Notes: generated by a model not told the origin, from the sequence alone. Shown: positions 1 to 10,201, numbered from the stretch's first letter. The stretch: 64,000 bases of DNA from Sphingobium sp. AS12 (GCF_019097845.1 NZ_JAHRGM010000001.1:496001-560000), one strand, 5' to 3'. Numbers and translations are program-made.

Positions 1-114
1 CAGGACCATGGCGAATTCCACCAGCGCCATGCCGCTTTCGCTACGCCGCAGACGTTGCGCCTGACGCCGCCATCTGTCGCTTCGCGCGTGGGAGAAAGGG
101 AGAATCGCGGTCAT
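1..114 (-). CDS. TadE-like pilus protein, 5' part only (runs off window)
   Basis: The first 38 codons of a minus-strand gene that leaves the window at base 1. They encode a basic leader followed by RRSESGMALVEFAMVL, the classic TadE/TadF pseudopilin N-terminus: a Gly-x-x-x-Val-Glu-Phe motif at the start of a membrane helix. The start is the ATG at 114-112, ten bases after the stop of the preceding TadE-like gene, so the two are probably co-transcribed as part of a tad/flp pilus locus. The rest of the protein cannot be seen, so TadE versus TadF is undecided. Confidence 0.75.
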   Translation of the reverse strand, partial: MTAILPFSHARSDRWRRQAQRLRRSESGMALVEFAMVL

Positions 115-124
115 GCTGTGATCC

Positions 125-745
125 TCATGTGCAATTGCCGGTGACGGGTTCGGACTGCTTGTCGAAGGGCTGGTTGCGCAGGATCGTGCTGGACGCCATG
201 GTCACCTCCTGTGGCCAGCCCAGCAGATAGGTCATCGGGAAGATGCGATTGTAGCGCAGCGTCACGGTATAAATGGTCACATCCTTCGCGCCGCCTTGCC
301 CGGTCGCGCCGGAATCCAGGTCGCGCACATGGTTGGCATTGGCGTCGTCGAAGGTCTCATTATTGTTGCACAGGCCGTCGCCATTTCCATCGACAAAGGC
401 TTCGGCCTTCGACTGTGCGCGACCATAGGATTTATAGGCCATGCGCGTGAAGGCAACGTTGCCCGCGCCGACCAGCCGCTTCACCGCCGTTTCGACGCCA
501 CTGTCGAGCGCGTCGCGGTTGGCTTGGGTAGCGGTTTCCAGGCCCGATGCGCGCCCCGCCGCCTGAACTTCCCCGCTCAGGATCGCACGTGCATAGAGAT
601 AATAGGCCGTGTCGAACAGGAACATCAGGATCAGGATCAGCACTGGCGCGACAAAGGCGAATTCCAGAATCGTCGCCCCGCGCCTGTCCCCGCGCAGGGC
701 GCGTAGCAGCCCCATGCCGGGCCATCGCGAGCCAGCGCATTTCAT
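125..745 (-). CDS. TadE-like minor pseudopilin with calcium-loop-like segment
   Basis: 206 aa. Residues about 20-50 (RRGATILEFAFVAPVLILIL) form the TadE motif and its single membrane helix; the rest should be outside the cytoplasmic membrane. Residues 117-142 contain two Asp/Asn-rich loops (DGNGDGLCNNNE and DDANANHVRD) resembling EF-hand or dockerin calcium loops. The reading frame stays open up to 928, but the ATG at 745 overlaps the stop of the upstream TadG-like gene as ATGA, which argues for translational coupling and for this start. The role, from family knowledge, is assembly of type IVb Flp pili; which pilus step it serves cannot be read from sequence. Confidence 0.8.
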   Translation of the reverse strand: MKCAGSRWPGMGLLRALRGDRRGATILEFAFVAPVLILILMFLFDTAYYLYARAILSGEVQAAGRASGLETATQANRDALDSGVETAVKRLVGAGNVAFTRMAYKSYGRAQSKAEAFVDGNGDGLCNNNETFDDANANHVRDLDSGATGQGGAKDVTIYTVTLRYNRIFPMTYLLGWPQEVTMASSTILRNQPFDKQSEPVTGNCT

Positions 746-2757
746 CGCGTGATCCGCAATTGAGCGATCTGCGACGCGATCTGGGAGAAGGTCGTGGTCA
801 ACTGATCCGCATTGTCCGCCTGATAGGCACGGCCTGGCGACGCGCAATTGGACAACATCGTACTCAGATCGGTGCCGAAGGCGATGACCCAGACGGTGAT
901 ATTCTTCTGGGTTTTGGCAATCGTACACAATTCAGTGAGACGAGCTTCCGTGATGGCGTTCTGATCGGCATTGGTCGGGATGGACGCGCTGGATGTACGA
1001 CGCCGGGCGACCGCCGACAGGCCCCATGCGTCATAGCTGCCGATGCGCGTATCGGTTCCACCATCGGTCATGAAGATCAGGTTGCGGGCGTAGCGTCCCG
1101 TCGATTCCGCCGTGGCATGTTCTGCCGCGAACAAGCCTTCGCGCGACATCAGCCGCAGGCCCCACATCATGCCGATATCATGATAGGTATAGCCGGCTGG
1201 TACGAGCGCGGAAAGATAGGTCGACAGGGTGGAAGAGTCGATTTCCGCCAGCTTCCGCGCATAGGTCGGACAAGCGGCATATTGGGACGTGGACCCGTTG
1301 GGCGTGTAATAGTTGGTCGTGGCATTGGGCGTGACCACCCGCGTATAGGTCGCTGCTGCGCCGCTATACTCCCAGCCTGTCGTGGCAGTCGCGCTACCGC
1401 CGCGACGGCCATAGACAACCCCAGGCAGGAAGGGTTTCCATTGGGTTTCAGGCTTGGTTGAATCGGGGATCAGGTCAACGTCCATGTCGTAGCGGGGAAC
1501 ATCGGTCCCTTCATTGGTGCGACGGGTCGCGCGTTCCTCGATGCAGGCGTTGGTCTGCGTCCAGCTGATTTTTCGATCCGTACCGAAATTATTGGTCACT
1601 GGTGCCATGAAAAAGCCGCCAGTCACCAAATCATCGCCTGAGCCGGTGCCCTTCAGATTGGCCATTGAGTAGGTCACTGGCTTGTAAATCCAGTGATAGG
1701 CCGTCCCGTTGGCATTCTGGTCACCAGCGTTGGGATTTTCCGACACGGTTTCCGTGTAGGTCTCCTTCAAATTATTATAGTTTGTCGGCGTGATCCAGCA
1801 GACGCCGTTAGTCAGGCCGGCCGAATAGGTCACGCCATTGCGGGTACGCACGCGCGTCCGGGACCGGGGCAGCGCAGTAGCAGACGGCGACCATGCTGAC
1901 CATGCGGTATAGCTGTCGCTCAGCGAATTGGCGGGCGCGGTGCATGTTTCCGACGAACCCTGATATTTGGTGCCGGTCGATGTATTACCACTATTTACGA
2001 CCGACGTAGTCTTGCTGATCGTGGCGCCCTGCGTTGATCCCGGAATAACCGACGTTCCATCCGGCACGCGGGAATCATAGGTCGCATTGTCCTGAATCCA
2101 GTTGCGCTTGAGCAACATGCCGACATTGACGGTCGAGGAATAGGGCACGAAGCCATAGCGGATATGGCTGCCCGCCGGTTTAACCTGTTGCAGGGAATTG
2201 TAGAAATTCTGCACGGCAGTGCGCAGCACGACAATGCGGCTTTCGCTGTCGCCCGGATTAATGTCGTTCATCGACAGGGTGGTGTCGAGCACGAACATGA
2301 CGTCCGTGTTAGGCAGTTGCAAATCCGCCGTGCATTCGGCCGAAATGGTGCGGCTGGTGACGTTGAACAATTTCATCAGCGTCATCGGCACCGCGACGGA
2401 CGCAGTGCCGGTCACTGCACCGGTGTTTGATGCGGTATAGGCGATGGCCGGTGTTCCCGCGCCATATTTGTTTGCGGGAAAGTTGAGGTTGAAGAAATTC
2501 TTGGCGGTTTCTTCATTGCTGCTGGTGCCTGTCGTCCAGGTGATGCCCGACATGGAGCGGCGTCCCGCCAGCGCGCCCGCGTCGCAGGCTTGCTGAAGGC
2601 GGGTCTTTGCCAGATAAAGTCGGCTGATGTCGATGCCGCCGCCGATCAGGCCCGCCAGCGGGATGACCGACGCCGCGACGATGGCCAGGGTGTTGCCGGC
2701 CTGGTTGTGCGCCAGCCGGGCCAAAAACCCGTTCGTCCGATTGATCTGCTTGCCCAT
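742..2757 (-). CDS. TadG-like pilus assembly protein with VWA domain
   Basis: 671 aa from the preferred ATG at 2757; the frame is open to 2835. Residues about 20-70 carry the TadE/G-like N-terminus, a membrane helix followed by GIDISRLYLAKTRLQQACDA. A von Willebrand A domain begins near residue 152 with DVMFVLDTTLSMND, in which D158, T160 and S162 form a DxTxS variant of the MIDAS metal site. A long insert rich in Ser, Thr and Tyr fills the middle. It is the first gene of the visible tad segment and overlaps the next gene by ATGA. The protein is likely anchored in the inner membrane with the VWA domain outside. The choice between the starts at 2757 and 2835 is uncertain. Confidence 0.8.
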   Translation of the reverse strand: MGKQINRTNGFLARLAHNQAGNTLAIVAASVIPLAGLIGGGIDISRLYLAKTRLQQACDAGALAGRRSMSGITWTTGTSSNEETAKNFFNLNFPANKYGAGTPAIAYTASNTGAVTGTASVAVPMTLMKLFNVTSRTISAECTADLQLPNTDVMFVLDTTLSMNDINPGDSESRIVVLRTAVQNFYNSLQQVKPAGSHIRYGFVPYSSTVNVGMLLKRNWIQDNATYDSRVPDGTSVIPGSTQGATISKTTSVVNSGNTSTGTKYQGSSETCTAPANSLSDSYTAWSAWSPSATALPRSRTRVRTRNGVTYSAGLTNGVCWITPTNYNNLKETYTETVSENPNAGDQNANGTAYHWIYKPVTYSMANLKGTGSGDDLVTGGFFMAPVTNNFGTDRKISWTQTNACIEERATRRTNEGTDVPRYDMDVDLIPDSTKPETQWKPFLPGVVYGRRGGSATATTGWEYSGAAATYTRVVTPNATTNYYTPNGSTSQYAACPTYARKLAEIDSSTLSTYLSALVPAGYTYHDIGMMWGLRLMSREGLFAAEHATAESTGRYARNLIFMTDGGTDTRIGSYDAWGLSAVARRRTSSASIPTNADQNAITEARLTELCTIAKTQKNITVWVIAFGTDLSTMLSNCASPGRAYQADNADQLTTTFSQIASQIAQLRITR

Positions 2758-2843
2758 CTGTCCGCAATCACCCATGTCGCGCCCAACACCCCCCATGTCC
2801 GGGTGGGGCAATTCTGTTCGCCTATGCAGGCCCACTGGTTAGA

Positions 2844-3533
2844 ATGTGTATGAGGAAGATGGTTAAAGGACCGATAACCCCCGTGCCCGACGATGGCCTG
2901 TCCCCGCTCGCCGCGCTGTTGAGCGCCCATGCAGGGGCGGAGTCTGCGCGGCATCGGGCGATATGGGCCTATGACGCGCGGCTGGCGCATATTGCGCGAT
3001 CGACCCGTGAACCCACGATCGGCCAGATGCGGCTGGCCTGGTGGAATGACGTCATCGACGATGCGGCTGGCTTGAAAGGGCAGGGAGAGCCGGTGATCGA
3101 CGCGATGCGGGCGACGGGCGCCATTGCCGCGCCGGGGCTGGTCGCGATGATCGACGGCTGGGAAATACTGGTGGTGGAGCTGGAGATCGACGTCAAGGGG
3201 CTGCGGGATTATGCGGCAGGTCGTGGCGGTGGACTGTTCCGGGCGTTGGCGGGGGAAGCAGATGCCCCGGACTGGCTGGTTCAGGCGGGGCAGGTCTGGG
3301 CGCTGTGGGACCTGTCGGGCCATGTCGGTGATGACCGGCTGGCCGATGAAGCGCTAGCGCTGGCCAAGGCGCTGGTGACGGACGCGCCGCCTGCCTGGCC
3401 GCGCTGGTGGAAGCCGTTGCGGATCGCCTATACACTCGCCCGTCAGGACGTGCTGGCGGGACGCCGCGCCCCGGTCGGGATGCCGCGCGCCCTGGCGCTG
3501 CGGCTGTTGCGGGTTGCGCTGTTCGGGCGCTAG
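2844..3533 (+). CDS. squalene/phytoene synthase family protein
   Basis: 229 aa. Residues about 55-75 (IGQMRLAWWNDVIDDAAG) match the conserved Arg-x-x-Trp-Trp region next to the first Asp-rich motif of trans-isoprenyl diphosphate synthases, and DLSGHVGDD is a weak second motif. The protein is shorter than true squalene or phytoene synthases (about 280-350 aa) and resembles the short NDUFAF6-like members, so a catalytic role in carotenoid or hopanoid synthesis is not assured. No other carotenoid gene is nearby. It is transcribed divergently from the tad genes. ATGs at 2850 and 2859 are alternative starts. Confidence 0.65.
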   Translation: MCMRKMVKGPITPVPDDGLSPLAALLSAHAGAESARHRAIWAYDARLAHIARSTREPTIGQMRLAWWNDVIDDAAGLKGQGEPVIDAMRATGAIAAPGLVAMIDGWEILVVELEIDVKGLRDYAAGRGGGLFRALAGEADAPDWLVQAGQVWALWDLSGHVGDDRLADEALALAKALVTDAPPAWPRWWKPLRIAYTLARQDVLAGRRAPVGMPRALALRLLRVALFGR

Positions 3534-3568
3534 GATGGGCTGACGAAGCGGCGACAGGAGAACAGGGC

Positions 3569-4033
3569 ATGGGGCGATTGCTGGCGGGCGCGATGGCGAT
3601 GCTGCTGCTGGTCGCGGGTGGCCTGTTCTGGTGGCAGGGTCGGGCGAGCAACCAGCCCGTGCCGCAACTCGCGCTCGCCTCGCCACCACCGCCACAGATT
3701 GAAGGCCTGCCCGAAGGCGATGCCGCCGCCACCGGCGACGCCCCGCCCATGCCCGCTGAGGCCAGCCCGCAAAGCCGCGAACAAAGGCGCTTCGCCCGTT
3801 ACGATCGCGACCGCGACGGCGTCATCACCCGTATCGAAATGCTGGGCAGCCGCACCAAGGCGTTCAAGGCGCTCGACAAGGATGGCGACAATCTGCTGTC
3901 GTTCGAGGAATGGGCGGTGGCGACATCGGACCGCTTCGGCGCCGCGGACGGTAACAAGGATGGCAAGCTGACCCCGGCCGAATTTGCCGCGACCGCGCCG
4001 AAACGCAGCCTCAAGCCGAAGTGCCGGTGCTGA
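3569..4033 (+). CDS. membrane-anchored EF-hand protein
   Basis: 154 aa. The start at 3569 follows an AGGAGA ribosome site. Residues 1-22 form a membrane segment or signal anchor (LLAGAMAMLLLVAGGLFWW), followed by a Pro/Ala-rich linker. Three EF-hand-like loops follow: DRDRDGVITRIE, DKDGDNLLSFEE and DGNKDGKLTPAE. All have the D-x-D/N-x-D-G calcium pattern. This points to calcium binding in the periplasm or at the membrane. It ends KPKCRC. It lies 35 bases after the synthase-like gene on the same strand. Function unknown beyond calcium binding. Confidence 0.7.
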   Translation: MGRLLAGAMAMLLLVAGGLFWWQGRASNQPVPQLALASPPPPQIEGLPEGDAAATGDAPPMPAEASPQSREQRRFARYDRDRDGVITRIEMLGSRTKAFKALDKDGDNLLSFEEWAVATSDRFGAADGNKDGKLTPAEFAATAPKRSLKPKCRC

Positions 4034-4052
4034 TCCAACGGGGAGGGGAGAT

Positions 4053-5396
4053 TTACGCCCCCACCATCTCCCCCAACCAAGCGCCCAGCGACGCCCGCGC
4101 GCGTGCCGTATAGGCCTCCTTGCGCTGCTTTTTCTTCACATCGTCCAGCGTCGGGAACAGCCCGAAATTGACGTTCATGGGCTGATAGTCCGCGCTCACC
4201 ACATTGCCCGTCACATGCCCCAGCAGCGCGCCCAGCGCCGTGTCGGCGGGCGGGGGCGTCATTACCCGGCCCTGCAACTCCGCCGCGGCAAAGCGCCCCG
4301 CCAGCAGGCCGATCGCCGCGCTCTCGACATAGCCCTCGCACCCCGTCATCTGCCCGGCAAAGCGGATATGCGGCGCACTTTTCAGCCGCAGCGTCGCGTC
4401 CAGCAATTTGGGCGACTGGATGAACGTATTGCGATGCAGCCCGCCCAGCCGCGCAAATTCGGCCTTTTCCAGCCCCGGAATGGTGCGGAACAGATCCACC
4501 TGCGCGCCATGTTTCAGCTTGGTCTGGAACCCGACCATGTTCCACAGCGTCCCGCTGGCATTGTCCTGCCGCAATTGCACGACCGCATAGGGCCAGCGGC
4601 CGGTGCGCGGATTGTCCAGCCCCATCGGCTTCATCGGCCCATGGCGCAGCGTTTCCGGCCCGCGCGAGGCCATCACCTCGATCGGCATACAGCCCTCGAA
4701 ATAGGGGGTGTTGGCCTCCCATTCCTTGAACACGGTCTTTTCGCCGTCGATCAGCCCCCGGACGAAGGCTTCATATTGCTCACGGTTCATCGGGCAATTG
4801 ATATAATCCTTCCCCTCGCCACCGCCGGGGCCGATCTTGTCCCAGCGATTGGCCATCCAGCACTGGTCCATGTCGATGCTGTCATGGTGGATGACCGGCG
4901 CGATCGCGTCGAAAAAGGCCAGATGCTCCATCCCTGCCGCCTGGCCGATGCTGGTCGCCAGCGCAGGCGCGGTCAGCGGCCCGGTCGCCACGATGGTCAT
5001 GCCGGAGGCGGGCAGCGTGTCGATCCGTTCGCGGACAATCTCCACATTGGGATGCTCGGCCAGCGCGCGGGTGACGCCGCCCGAAAAGACATGCCGATCC
5101 ACCGCCAGCGCTGAGCCAGCGGGCACCTTGGCCGGTTCGGCCTGCGCCATGATGACGGAATCGAGCCGCCGCATTTCCTGATGCAACAGCCCCACGGCAT
5201 TCTTGTCCGCATCATCGGACCGGAAACTGTTGGAACAGACCAGTTCAGCCAGCCCCTCGGTCTGATGCGCCGGAGACATATCGCCCGCACCCCGCATTTC
5301 CGACAGGCGCACCTTCACCCCCGCCTGCGCCAATTGCCACGCCGCCTCGGACCCGGCGAGCCCGCCGCCGATGATATGCACCTGATGATTTGACAT
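4053..5396 (-). CDS. trmFO: folate-dependent tRNA (uracil-54-C5)-methyltransferase
   Basis: 447 aa, the usual TrmFO length. It makes ribothymidine at position 54 of the tRNA T-loop, using 5,10-methylene-tetrahydrofolate and reduced FAD. The FAD-binding [10 protein letters not shown] lies at residues 10-19, followed by family blocks [28 protein letters not shown] and [18 protein letters not shown]. TrmFO replaces TrmA in many alphaproteobacteria. The ATG at 5396 puts the GxGxxG fold at the expected place; an ATG at 5408 would add four residues. The gene converges on the EF-hand gene. Confidence 0.95.
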   Translation of the reverse strand: MSNHQVHIIGGGLAGSEAAWQLAQAGVKVRLSEMRGAGDMSPAHQTEGLAELVCSNSFRSDDADKNAVGLLHQEMRRLDSVIMAQAEPAKVPAGSALAVDRHVFSGGVTRALAEHPNVEIVRERIDTLPASGMTIVATGPLTAPALATSIGQAAGMEHLAFFDAIAPVIHHDSIDMDQCWMANRWDKIGPGGGEGKDYINCPMNREQYEAFVRGLIDGEKTVFKEWEANTPYFEGCMPIEVMASRGPETLRHGPMKPMGLDNPRTGRWPYAVVQLRQDNASGTLWNMVGFQTKLKHGAQVDLFRTIPGLEKAEFARLGGLHRNTFIQSPKLLDATLRLKSAPHIRFAGQMTGCEGYVESAAIGLLAGRFAAAELQGRVMTPPPADTALGALLGHVTGNVVSADYQPMNVNFGLFPTLDDVKKKQRKEAYTARARASLGAWLGEMVGA

Positions 5397-5436
5397 GGCG
5401 CGTTCCATGGCCCTCGCGTGCGCTCAGGTCAATCCG

Positions 5437-6741
5437 TCAGGCAACCGCTATGTCGCCGGTTCCATAATAAGCGCTCTCGTCCAGTATCCCCTCACGCTTG
5501 GCGACGACCACGCCCACCAGCACCTGCCCCGCGACATTCACTGCCGTGCGGCCCATGTCCAAAATCGGGTCGATCGCCAGCAGAAGCCCCGCGCCCTCCA
5601 GTGGCAGGCCGAGAGTCGACAGGGTCAACGTCAGCATCACGGTCGCGCCGGTCAGGCCTGCCGTTGCCGCCGAACCAATCACCGATACCACCGCGATCAG
5701 CGCATAATCGACGAGGCCCAGCGGGATGCCGTAAAAGCCCGCGACGAAGATCGCCGACAGCGCGGGGTAGATCGATGCGCAGCCGTCCATCTTGGTGGTG
5801 GAGGCGAGCGGAATGGCGAAGGCGGCGTAGCTTTTGTCCACGCCCAGCCTTTCGGTGACGGCTTCGGTGACGGGCAGGGTGCCAACCGAGGAGCGGGAAA
5901 CGAAGCCCAGCTGGATAGCGGGCCATGCCTTGGCGAAGAAGGGCAGGGGCTTCAAACCATGGGCGATCAGCAGCGTGGGATAGACGATCAGCAGGACGAT
6001 CGCCAAACCCAGATAGATGGCGCCGGTAAATACGCCAAGCCGCGCGAGCGCGTCCCAGCCATAGGTGGCGACCGCAGCCCCAATCAGCCCCGCCGACCCG
6101 ACCGGCGTCAGGCGGATGACCCAGCCAAGCAGCGCGCGCACCACCGCCAGCAGCGACCGGACGAAGGCAAGGAAGGGGTCGGCCTTCTCCCCGACTTTGA
6201 GCGTAGCCAGGCCTACCGCGATGGCTATGACCAGCAATTGCAAGATGTTGAAGCTGATGCTGGTGCTGGCCGCGCCATCCTCGCCGATCTTGGTGCTGCC
6301 TGACAGCGCCAGGCTGTTGCCCGGCACCAGACCTTTGAGGAAATCGAGCCAGCCGCCGATCGACGATGGCGGCTTGGCGACCAGCGCGGCGTTGCTCAGG
6401 CCCACGCCCGGCTGGGTGATGATGCCGATGGTGAGGCCGATGAGGACCGCGATCAGCGCGGTGATGGCGAACCACAACAATGTCTGCCCCGCCAGCCGCG
6501 CGCCATTATCAAGCGCGCGCAGATTGGCGATCGACGCGACGATGGCCGCGAACACCAAAGGCGGCACGATGGCCTTGAGCAAGGAGACGAAGATCGATCC
6601 GACCGTCTTGAGCGTGGTCGCCAGCCAGTTGAGGTCGCCATCCGGCCCCGTGCCGATCTGGCGGGCGACAAGGCCCAGCGCCAGCCCCGCGACCATGCCG
6701 ACCAGCACCTGAAATCCGAAACTGCGATAGGGTAGGGCCAT
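5437..6741 (-). CDS. dicarboxylate/amino acid:cation symporter (DAACS family)
   Basis: 434 aa with about eight hydrophobic segments. The start ATG at 6741 is preceded by AGGACGG. Family signatures seen: the Ser-rich re-entrant loop SRSSVGTLPVTEAV, a KMDGCA variant of the NMDGT motif, and LLLAIDPILDMGRTAVNV near the C-terminus. The family (GltP/DctA/GltT) carries dicarboxylates or acidic amino acids into the cell with H+ or Na+. The K in place of N in NMDGT makes the exact substrate uncertain. It lies 40 bases upstream of trmFO on the same strand. Confidence 0.85.
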   Translation of the reverse strand: MALPYRSFGFQVLVGMVAGLALGLVARQIGTGPDGDLNWLATTLKTVGSIFVSLLKAIVPPLVFAAIVASIANLRALDNGARLAGQTLLWFAITALIAVLIGLTIGIITQPGVGLSNAALVAKPPSSIGGWLDFLKGLVPGNSLALSGSTKIGEDGAASTSISFNILQLLVIAIAVGLATLKVGEKADPFLAFVRSLLAVVRALLGWVIRLTPVGSAGLIGAAVATYGWDALARLGVFTGAIYLGLAIVLLIVYPTLLIAHGLKPLPFFAKAWPAIQLGFVSRSSVGTLPVTEAVTERLGVDKSYAAFAIPLASTTKMDGCASIYPALSAIFVAGFYGIPLGLVDYALIAVVSVIGSAATAGLTGATVMLTLTLSTLGLPLEGAGLLLAIDPILDMGRTAVNVAGQVLVGVVVAKREGILDESAYYGTGDIAVA

Positions 6742-6879
6742 GGTGTACCGTCCTGTGGGCGTAGGACGACCAATATGGAGCGGCGACACGCGATTGCGCG
6801 CAAGCAATATTTGGGGCGGGTTTAGTTTTGAACGGGGTGGAGCCTGTCTGCATCCTTCCCTTGCTCTCCGACACAATAT

Positions 6880-6961
6880 CCGTTCGGGCTGAGCTTGTCG
6901 AAGCCTTGTCCTTTCTGCCTTGAGAAGAAGAACAGCCCTTCGACAGGCTCAGGGCGAACGG
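6880..6961. repeat. REP-like palindrome, family A
   Basis: Inverted repeat with arms 6880-6905 (ccgttcgggctgagcttgtc...) and 6934-6961 (...ggctcagggcgaacgg) around a 28-base loop, between two divergent genes. Related copies occur at 8424, 19221, 48790, 49609, 49940 and 52729. The layout matches intergenic REP-type repeats. Confidence 0.85.
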
Positions 6962-7045
6962 AGGCGGAGGCCTTTCATGCGATCGGATTGGCGACTGCCT
7001 GCCGCTGTGCCACATTGCCGGTCAAACGGATCGAAAGGGCATGAT

Positions 7046-8413
7046 ATGGGCTGGCGACTGGGGCTTTTGGCGGGCGCGGCGTTGATGCTGCCGAATGGCG
7101 CGATGGCGGCGGCGGACCCGGCAGTGGCGAAGGACATATTGATGCGCTCGGTCGCCTTTCGCACGGTGGAGGGGGCAGGGCAGGTGCCAAAGCTGGCGGC
7201 TTATTATGCGTCGGTGCTTAAAGCCGCGGGCTTTGCCGATGCCGACATCGTCATCACGCCGATGGGCGAAACGGCGACGCTGGCCGCGACGATCAAGGGG
7301 CGTGATGCGAAGCTCAAACCCCTGCTGATGATCGGTCACATGGACGTCGTGGCGGCGGATCGGGCGGACTGGACCCGCGATCCCTTCGTGCCCGTGGAGG
7401 AAAACGGCTATATTTTCGGGCGGGGCGCGGAGGATAATAAATATGACGTCGCGATGATGGTCGCGACGCTGGCGCAGCTGAAAAAGCAGGGCTGGACCCC
7501 GCGCCGCACAGTCATCCTGCTGCTGTCGGGCGACGAAGAGACCGCGATGGTGACGACCAAGGCCTTGGCCGCGCAATACAGGCAAGCCGAATTGCTGCTG
7601 AACGGCGATGGCGGCGGTGGGCTGCTGAATGAGGAGGGGAAGCCCGTCCTCTATCAATTGCAGGCGGGCGAGAAAACCTATGCCGATTTCGAGATCGGCT
7701 TTACCGATCCGGGCGGGCATTCGAGCGCGCCGACGCCGGGCAATCCCATCTATCGACTGGCCAAAGCGATCGACAGGATCGCGGCCTATCAATTCCCGCC
7801 GATGCGTAACGAACTGACCAAAGCGTCGCTCAGCCTGTCGGCGAACCGGATCGGCGGGGAGGTCGGCGCGGCGATGCAGCGTTATGCGGAGACGGGCGAC
7901 ATGGCGGCGGCGGAGTTGCTGTCGACCAAGCCGGAATTTGTCGGGCAGGTCCGCACCACCTGCGTAGCGACGATGGCGCAGGCGGGCCATGCGCTCAACG
8001 CCTTGCCGCAAAGCGCGAAGGTCATGGTCAATTGTCGCATCTTCCCCGGCGTGGCGATCGACGCGGTCAAGGCGGAGCTGGTGAAGGTGGTTGCCGATAG
8101 CGGCGCAACTGTGACCACGCTGGGCGATCCGCTGGCCAGCGATGCATCGCCCCTGCGCGCTGACGTCATGAAGGCGGTGCGCGACGCGGTGACCGCCCGT
8201 TCGCCGGGGATCACGGTGATGCCCGGCATGTCCGCGGGCGCGACCGACAGCCTCTATTTCCGCGCCTTGGGCGTGCCGAGCTATGGCGTGTCCAGCCTGT
8301 TCATGAAGGCCGAGGACGGCTTTGCCCATGGCCTGAACGAGCGGGTGCCGGTCGCGGGAATCGGGGAGTCGCTGGTGCAGTGGGACGCGGTGGTGCGGGC
8401 GCTGGCGAAGTAG
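7046..8413 (+). CDS. secreted M20/M28-type zinc metallopeptidase
   Basis: 455 aa. The start at 7046 follows GAAAGGG and gives a clear signal peptide (residues 1-21, ending AMAAAD). M20 metal ligands are visible: H98 in GHMD with D100, D130 in GRGAEDNK, the general base pair E164-E165 in GDEE, and D187 in NGDGGG. H224 of PGGHSSAP belongs to the dimerisation lid, and a late ATDSLYFRALGVPSYG block supplies the C-terminal ligand region. A periplasmic di-zinc aminopeptidase or carboxypeptidase acting on short peptides is the best guess. The gene stands alone between two REP elements. Confidence 0.85.
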   Translation: MGWRLGLLAGAALMLPNGAMAAADPAVAKDILMRSVAFRTVEGAGQVPKLAAYYASVLKAAGFADADIVITPMGETATLAATIKGRDAKLKPLLMIGHMDVVAADRADWTRDPFVPVEENGYIFGRGAEDNKYDVAMMVATLAQLKKQGWTPRRTVILLLSGDEETAMVTTKALAAQYRQAELLLNGDGGGGLLNEEGKPVLYQLQAGEKTYADFEIGFTDPGGHSSAPTPGNPIYRLAKAIDRIAAYQFPPMRNELTKASLSLSANRIGGEVGAAMQRYAETGDMAAAELLSTKPEFVGQVRTTCVATMAQAGHALNALPQSAKVMVNCRIFPGVAIDAVKAELVKVVADSGATVTTLGDPLASDASPLRADVMKAVRDAVTARSPGITVMPGMSAGATDSLYFRALGVPSYGVSSLFMKAEDGFAHGLNERVPVAGIGESLVQWDAVVRALAK

Positions 8414-8423
8414 AACGCAACCT

Positions 8424-8520
8424 CCGTTCGCCCTGAGCGAAGTCGAAGGGCTCGCCCGACTAGCGGGAGGGCACTTCGCTTCGCTCAGTGGAGGGCTTCG
8501 ACTTCGCTCAGCCCGAACGG
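8424..8520. repeat. REP-like palindrome, family A
   Basis: Arms 8424-8450 and 8493-8520 (ccgttcgccctgagcgaag / cttcgctcagcccgaacgg) with a shorter inner copy at 8471-8486. It sits between the convergent M20 peptidase and leuA genes, where it could also act as a transcription stop for both strands. Confidence 0.85.
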
Positions 8521-8530
8521 ATAAGTGGGT

Positions 8531-10201
8531 TTACCCCCGCGCCACCGCATTCGCCGCAGACAGCACCGCCTGCACCGAAGCTGTCGCGACGTCCGCATCG
8601 GTCCCTACGCCGAACACCGTGCGCCCGTCCGGGGTGCGACATTCGACGTAAGCGGCGGCGTTCACGTCGCTGCCCGAACCGATCGCATGTTCGCTATAGT
8701 CGGCAATCTCCAGCGCGACGCCTAATTCATCGCGCAGCGCCGCCAGTACCGACGAGAGCAGGCCGTTGCCGCGCCCGGAAATGCTGCGTTCGCCGCCCTT
8801 ATGGACGATCTTGCCGGTGAAGATGCGGTCGCCCGCCGCGCCGCCCTCATGATAGTCGATCAGGCGATAGGCCTGTTCGCCGCCCAGATGATAATGGTCC
8901 TGGAACGCCGTCCAGATGTCCGCGGCATTGAGTTCGCGGCTCGACTGATCGGCCATGCCCTGCACTACGCGGCTGAAATCGGCCTGCATCCGCTTGGGCA
9001 GTTTGAAGCCCTTGTCCTGCTGCAACACCCAGGCGACGCCGCCCTTGCCCGACTGCGAATTGACGCGGATCACCGCTTCATAATCGCGGCCCAGATCCTT
9101 GGGGTCGATCGGCAGATAGGGGACGTCCCAGATCAGGTCGTTGCGCGCTTCCTGTGCGGCAAAGCCCTTCTTGATCGCGTCCTGATGGCTGCCGGAAAAG
9201 GCCGTGAACACCAGTTCGCCGGCATAGGGATGGCGCGGATGGACGGGCAACTGGTTGCAATATTCGACCGTCTGGATGACCTCGTCAATGTCGCTGAAGT
9301 CCAGGCCGGGGTTGATCCCCTGCGTGTACATATTGAGCGCCACCGTCACCAGGTCGCAATTGCCGGTGCGTTCGCCATTGCCAAACAGGCAGCCTTCGAC
9401 CCGGTCCGCGCCCGCCATCAGCCCCAGTTCCGCCGCCGCCACGCCAGTGCCACGATCATTATGCGGGTGCAGCGATATGACGACGCTGTCGCGACGCGAA
9501 ATATGGCGACACATCCATTCGATCTGGTCGGCATAGATGTTGGGCGTGGCGCACTCCACCGTCGCTGGCAGGTTCAGGATCAGCGGCTTGTCCGGCGTGG
9601 GCATCAAAATGTCCATCACCGCCTCGCAACACTCTAGGCTGAAATCCAGCTCGGCGGTGGAGAAGGTTTCGGGCGAATATTCAAAATGCCAGTCCGTGTC
9701 GGGCTGGGCCGCCGCATTGTCGCGCAGCAGCTTGGCGGCAGTGACGGCGATCTCTTTGATCTGCGGCCGTTCCATGCCGAACACGATACGCCGCCAGGCA
9801 GGCGACACCGCGTTATAGACGTGAACAATGGCTTTCTTCGCGCCGCGCAGCGATTCAAACGTCGTCGCGATCAGATCCTCGCGCGCCTGGGTCAGCACCT
9901 GCACCATCACATCGTCGGGGATGCACCCGTCCTTCACCAGCCCGCTGATGAAGTCGAACTCGGTCGCACCGGCCGACGGGAAACCGACCTCGATCTCCTT
10001 GACGCCGACTTTGACCAGCAGGTCGAAGAAGCGGCTCTTTTTCTCCGCATTCATCGGGTCGATCAGCGCCTGATTACCGTCGCGCAGGTCGGTCGAGAGC
10101 CAGCGCGGGGGCGACGTGATGACATTGCCCGGCCATTGGCGGTTGGGCAGGTCGATCTGGGGAAAGGCGCGATATTTCTGGGACGGATCAATCAGCATCA
10201 T
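8531..10201 (-). CDS. leuA: 2-isopropylmalate synthase
   Basis: 556 aa, the long LeuA2-type enzyme. It condenses acetyl-CoA with 2-oxoisovalerate, the first committed step to leucine, in the cytoplasm. The TIM-barrel HMGL domain opens with [14 protein letters not shown] (catalytic Arg-Asp and Gln) and carries the metal ligands in HPHNDRGTG, followed by [18 protein letters not shown]. The last 130 or so residues form the LeuA dimer/allosteric domain that normally binds leucine. The first two codons are both ATG (10201 and 10198). A leucine-rich leader ORF with hairpins lies 135 bases upstream, suggesting attenuation. It is alone rather than in a leuABCD cluster. Confidence 0.95.
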   Translation of the reverse strand: MMLIDPSQKYRAFPQIDLPNRQWPGNVITSPPRWLSTDLRDGNQALIDPMNAEKKSRFFDLLVKVGVKEIEVGFPSAGATEFDFISGLVKDGCIPDDVMVQVLTQAREDLIATTFESLRGAKKAIVHVYNAVSPAWRRIVFGMERPQIKEIAVTAAKLLRDNAAAQPDTDWHFEYSPETFSTAELDFSLECCEAVMDILMPTPDKPLILNLPATVECATPNIYADQIEWMCRHISRRDSVVISLHPHNDRGTGVAAAELGLMAGADRVEGCLFGNGERTGNCDLVTVALNMYTQGINPGLDFSDIDEVIQTVEYCNQLPVHPRHPYAGELVFTAFSGSHQDAIKKGFAAQEARNDLIWDVPYLPIDPKDLGRDYEAVIRVNSQSGKGGVAWVLQQDKGFKLPKRMQADFSRVVQGMADQSSRELNAADIWTAFQDHYHLGGEQAYRLIDYHEGGAAGDRIFTGKIVHKGGERSISGRGNGLLSSVLAALRDELGVALEIADYSEHAIGSGSDVNAAAYVECRTPDGRTVFGVGTDADVATASVQAVLSAANAVARG

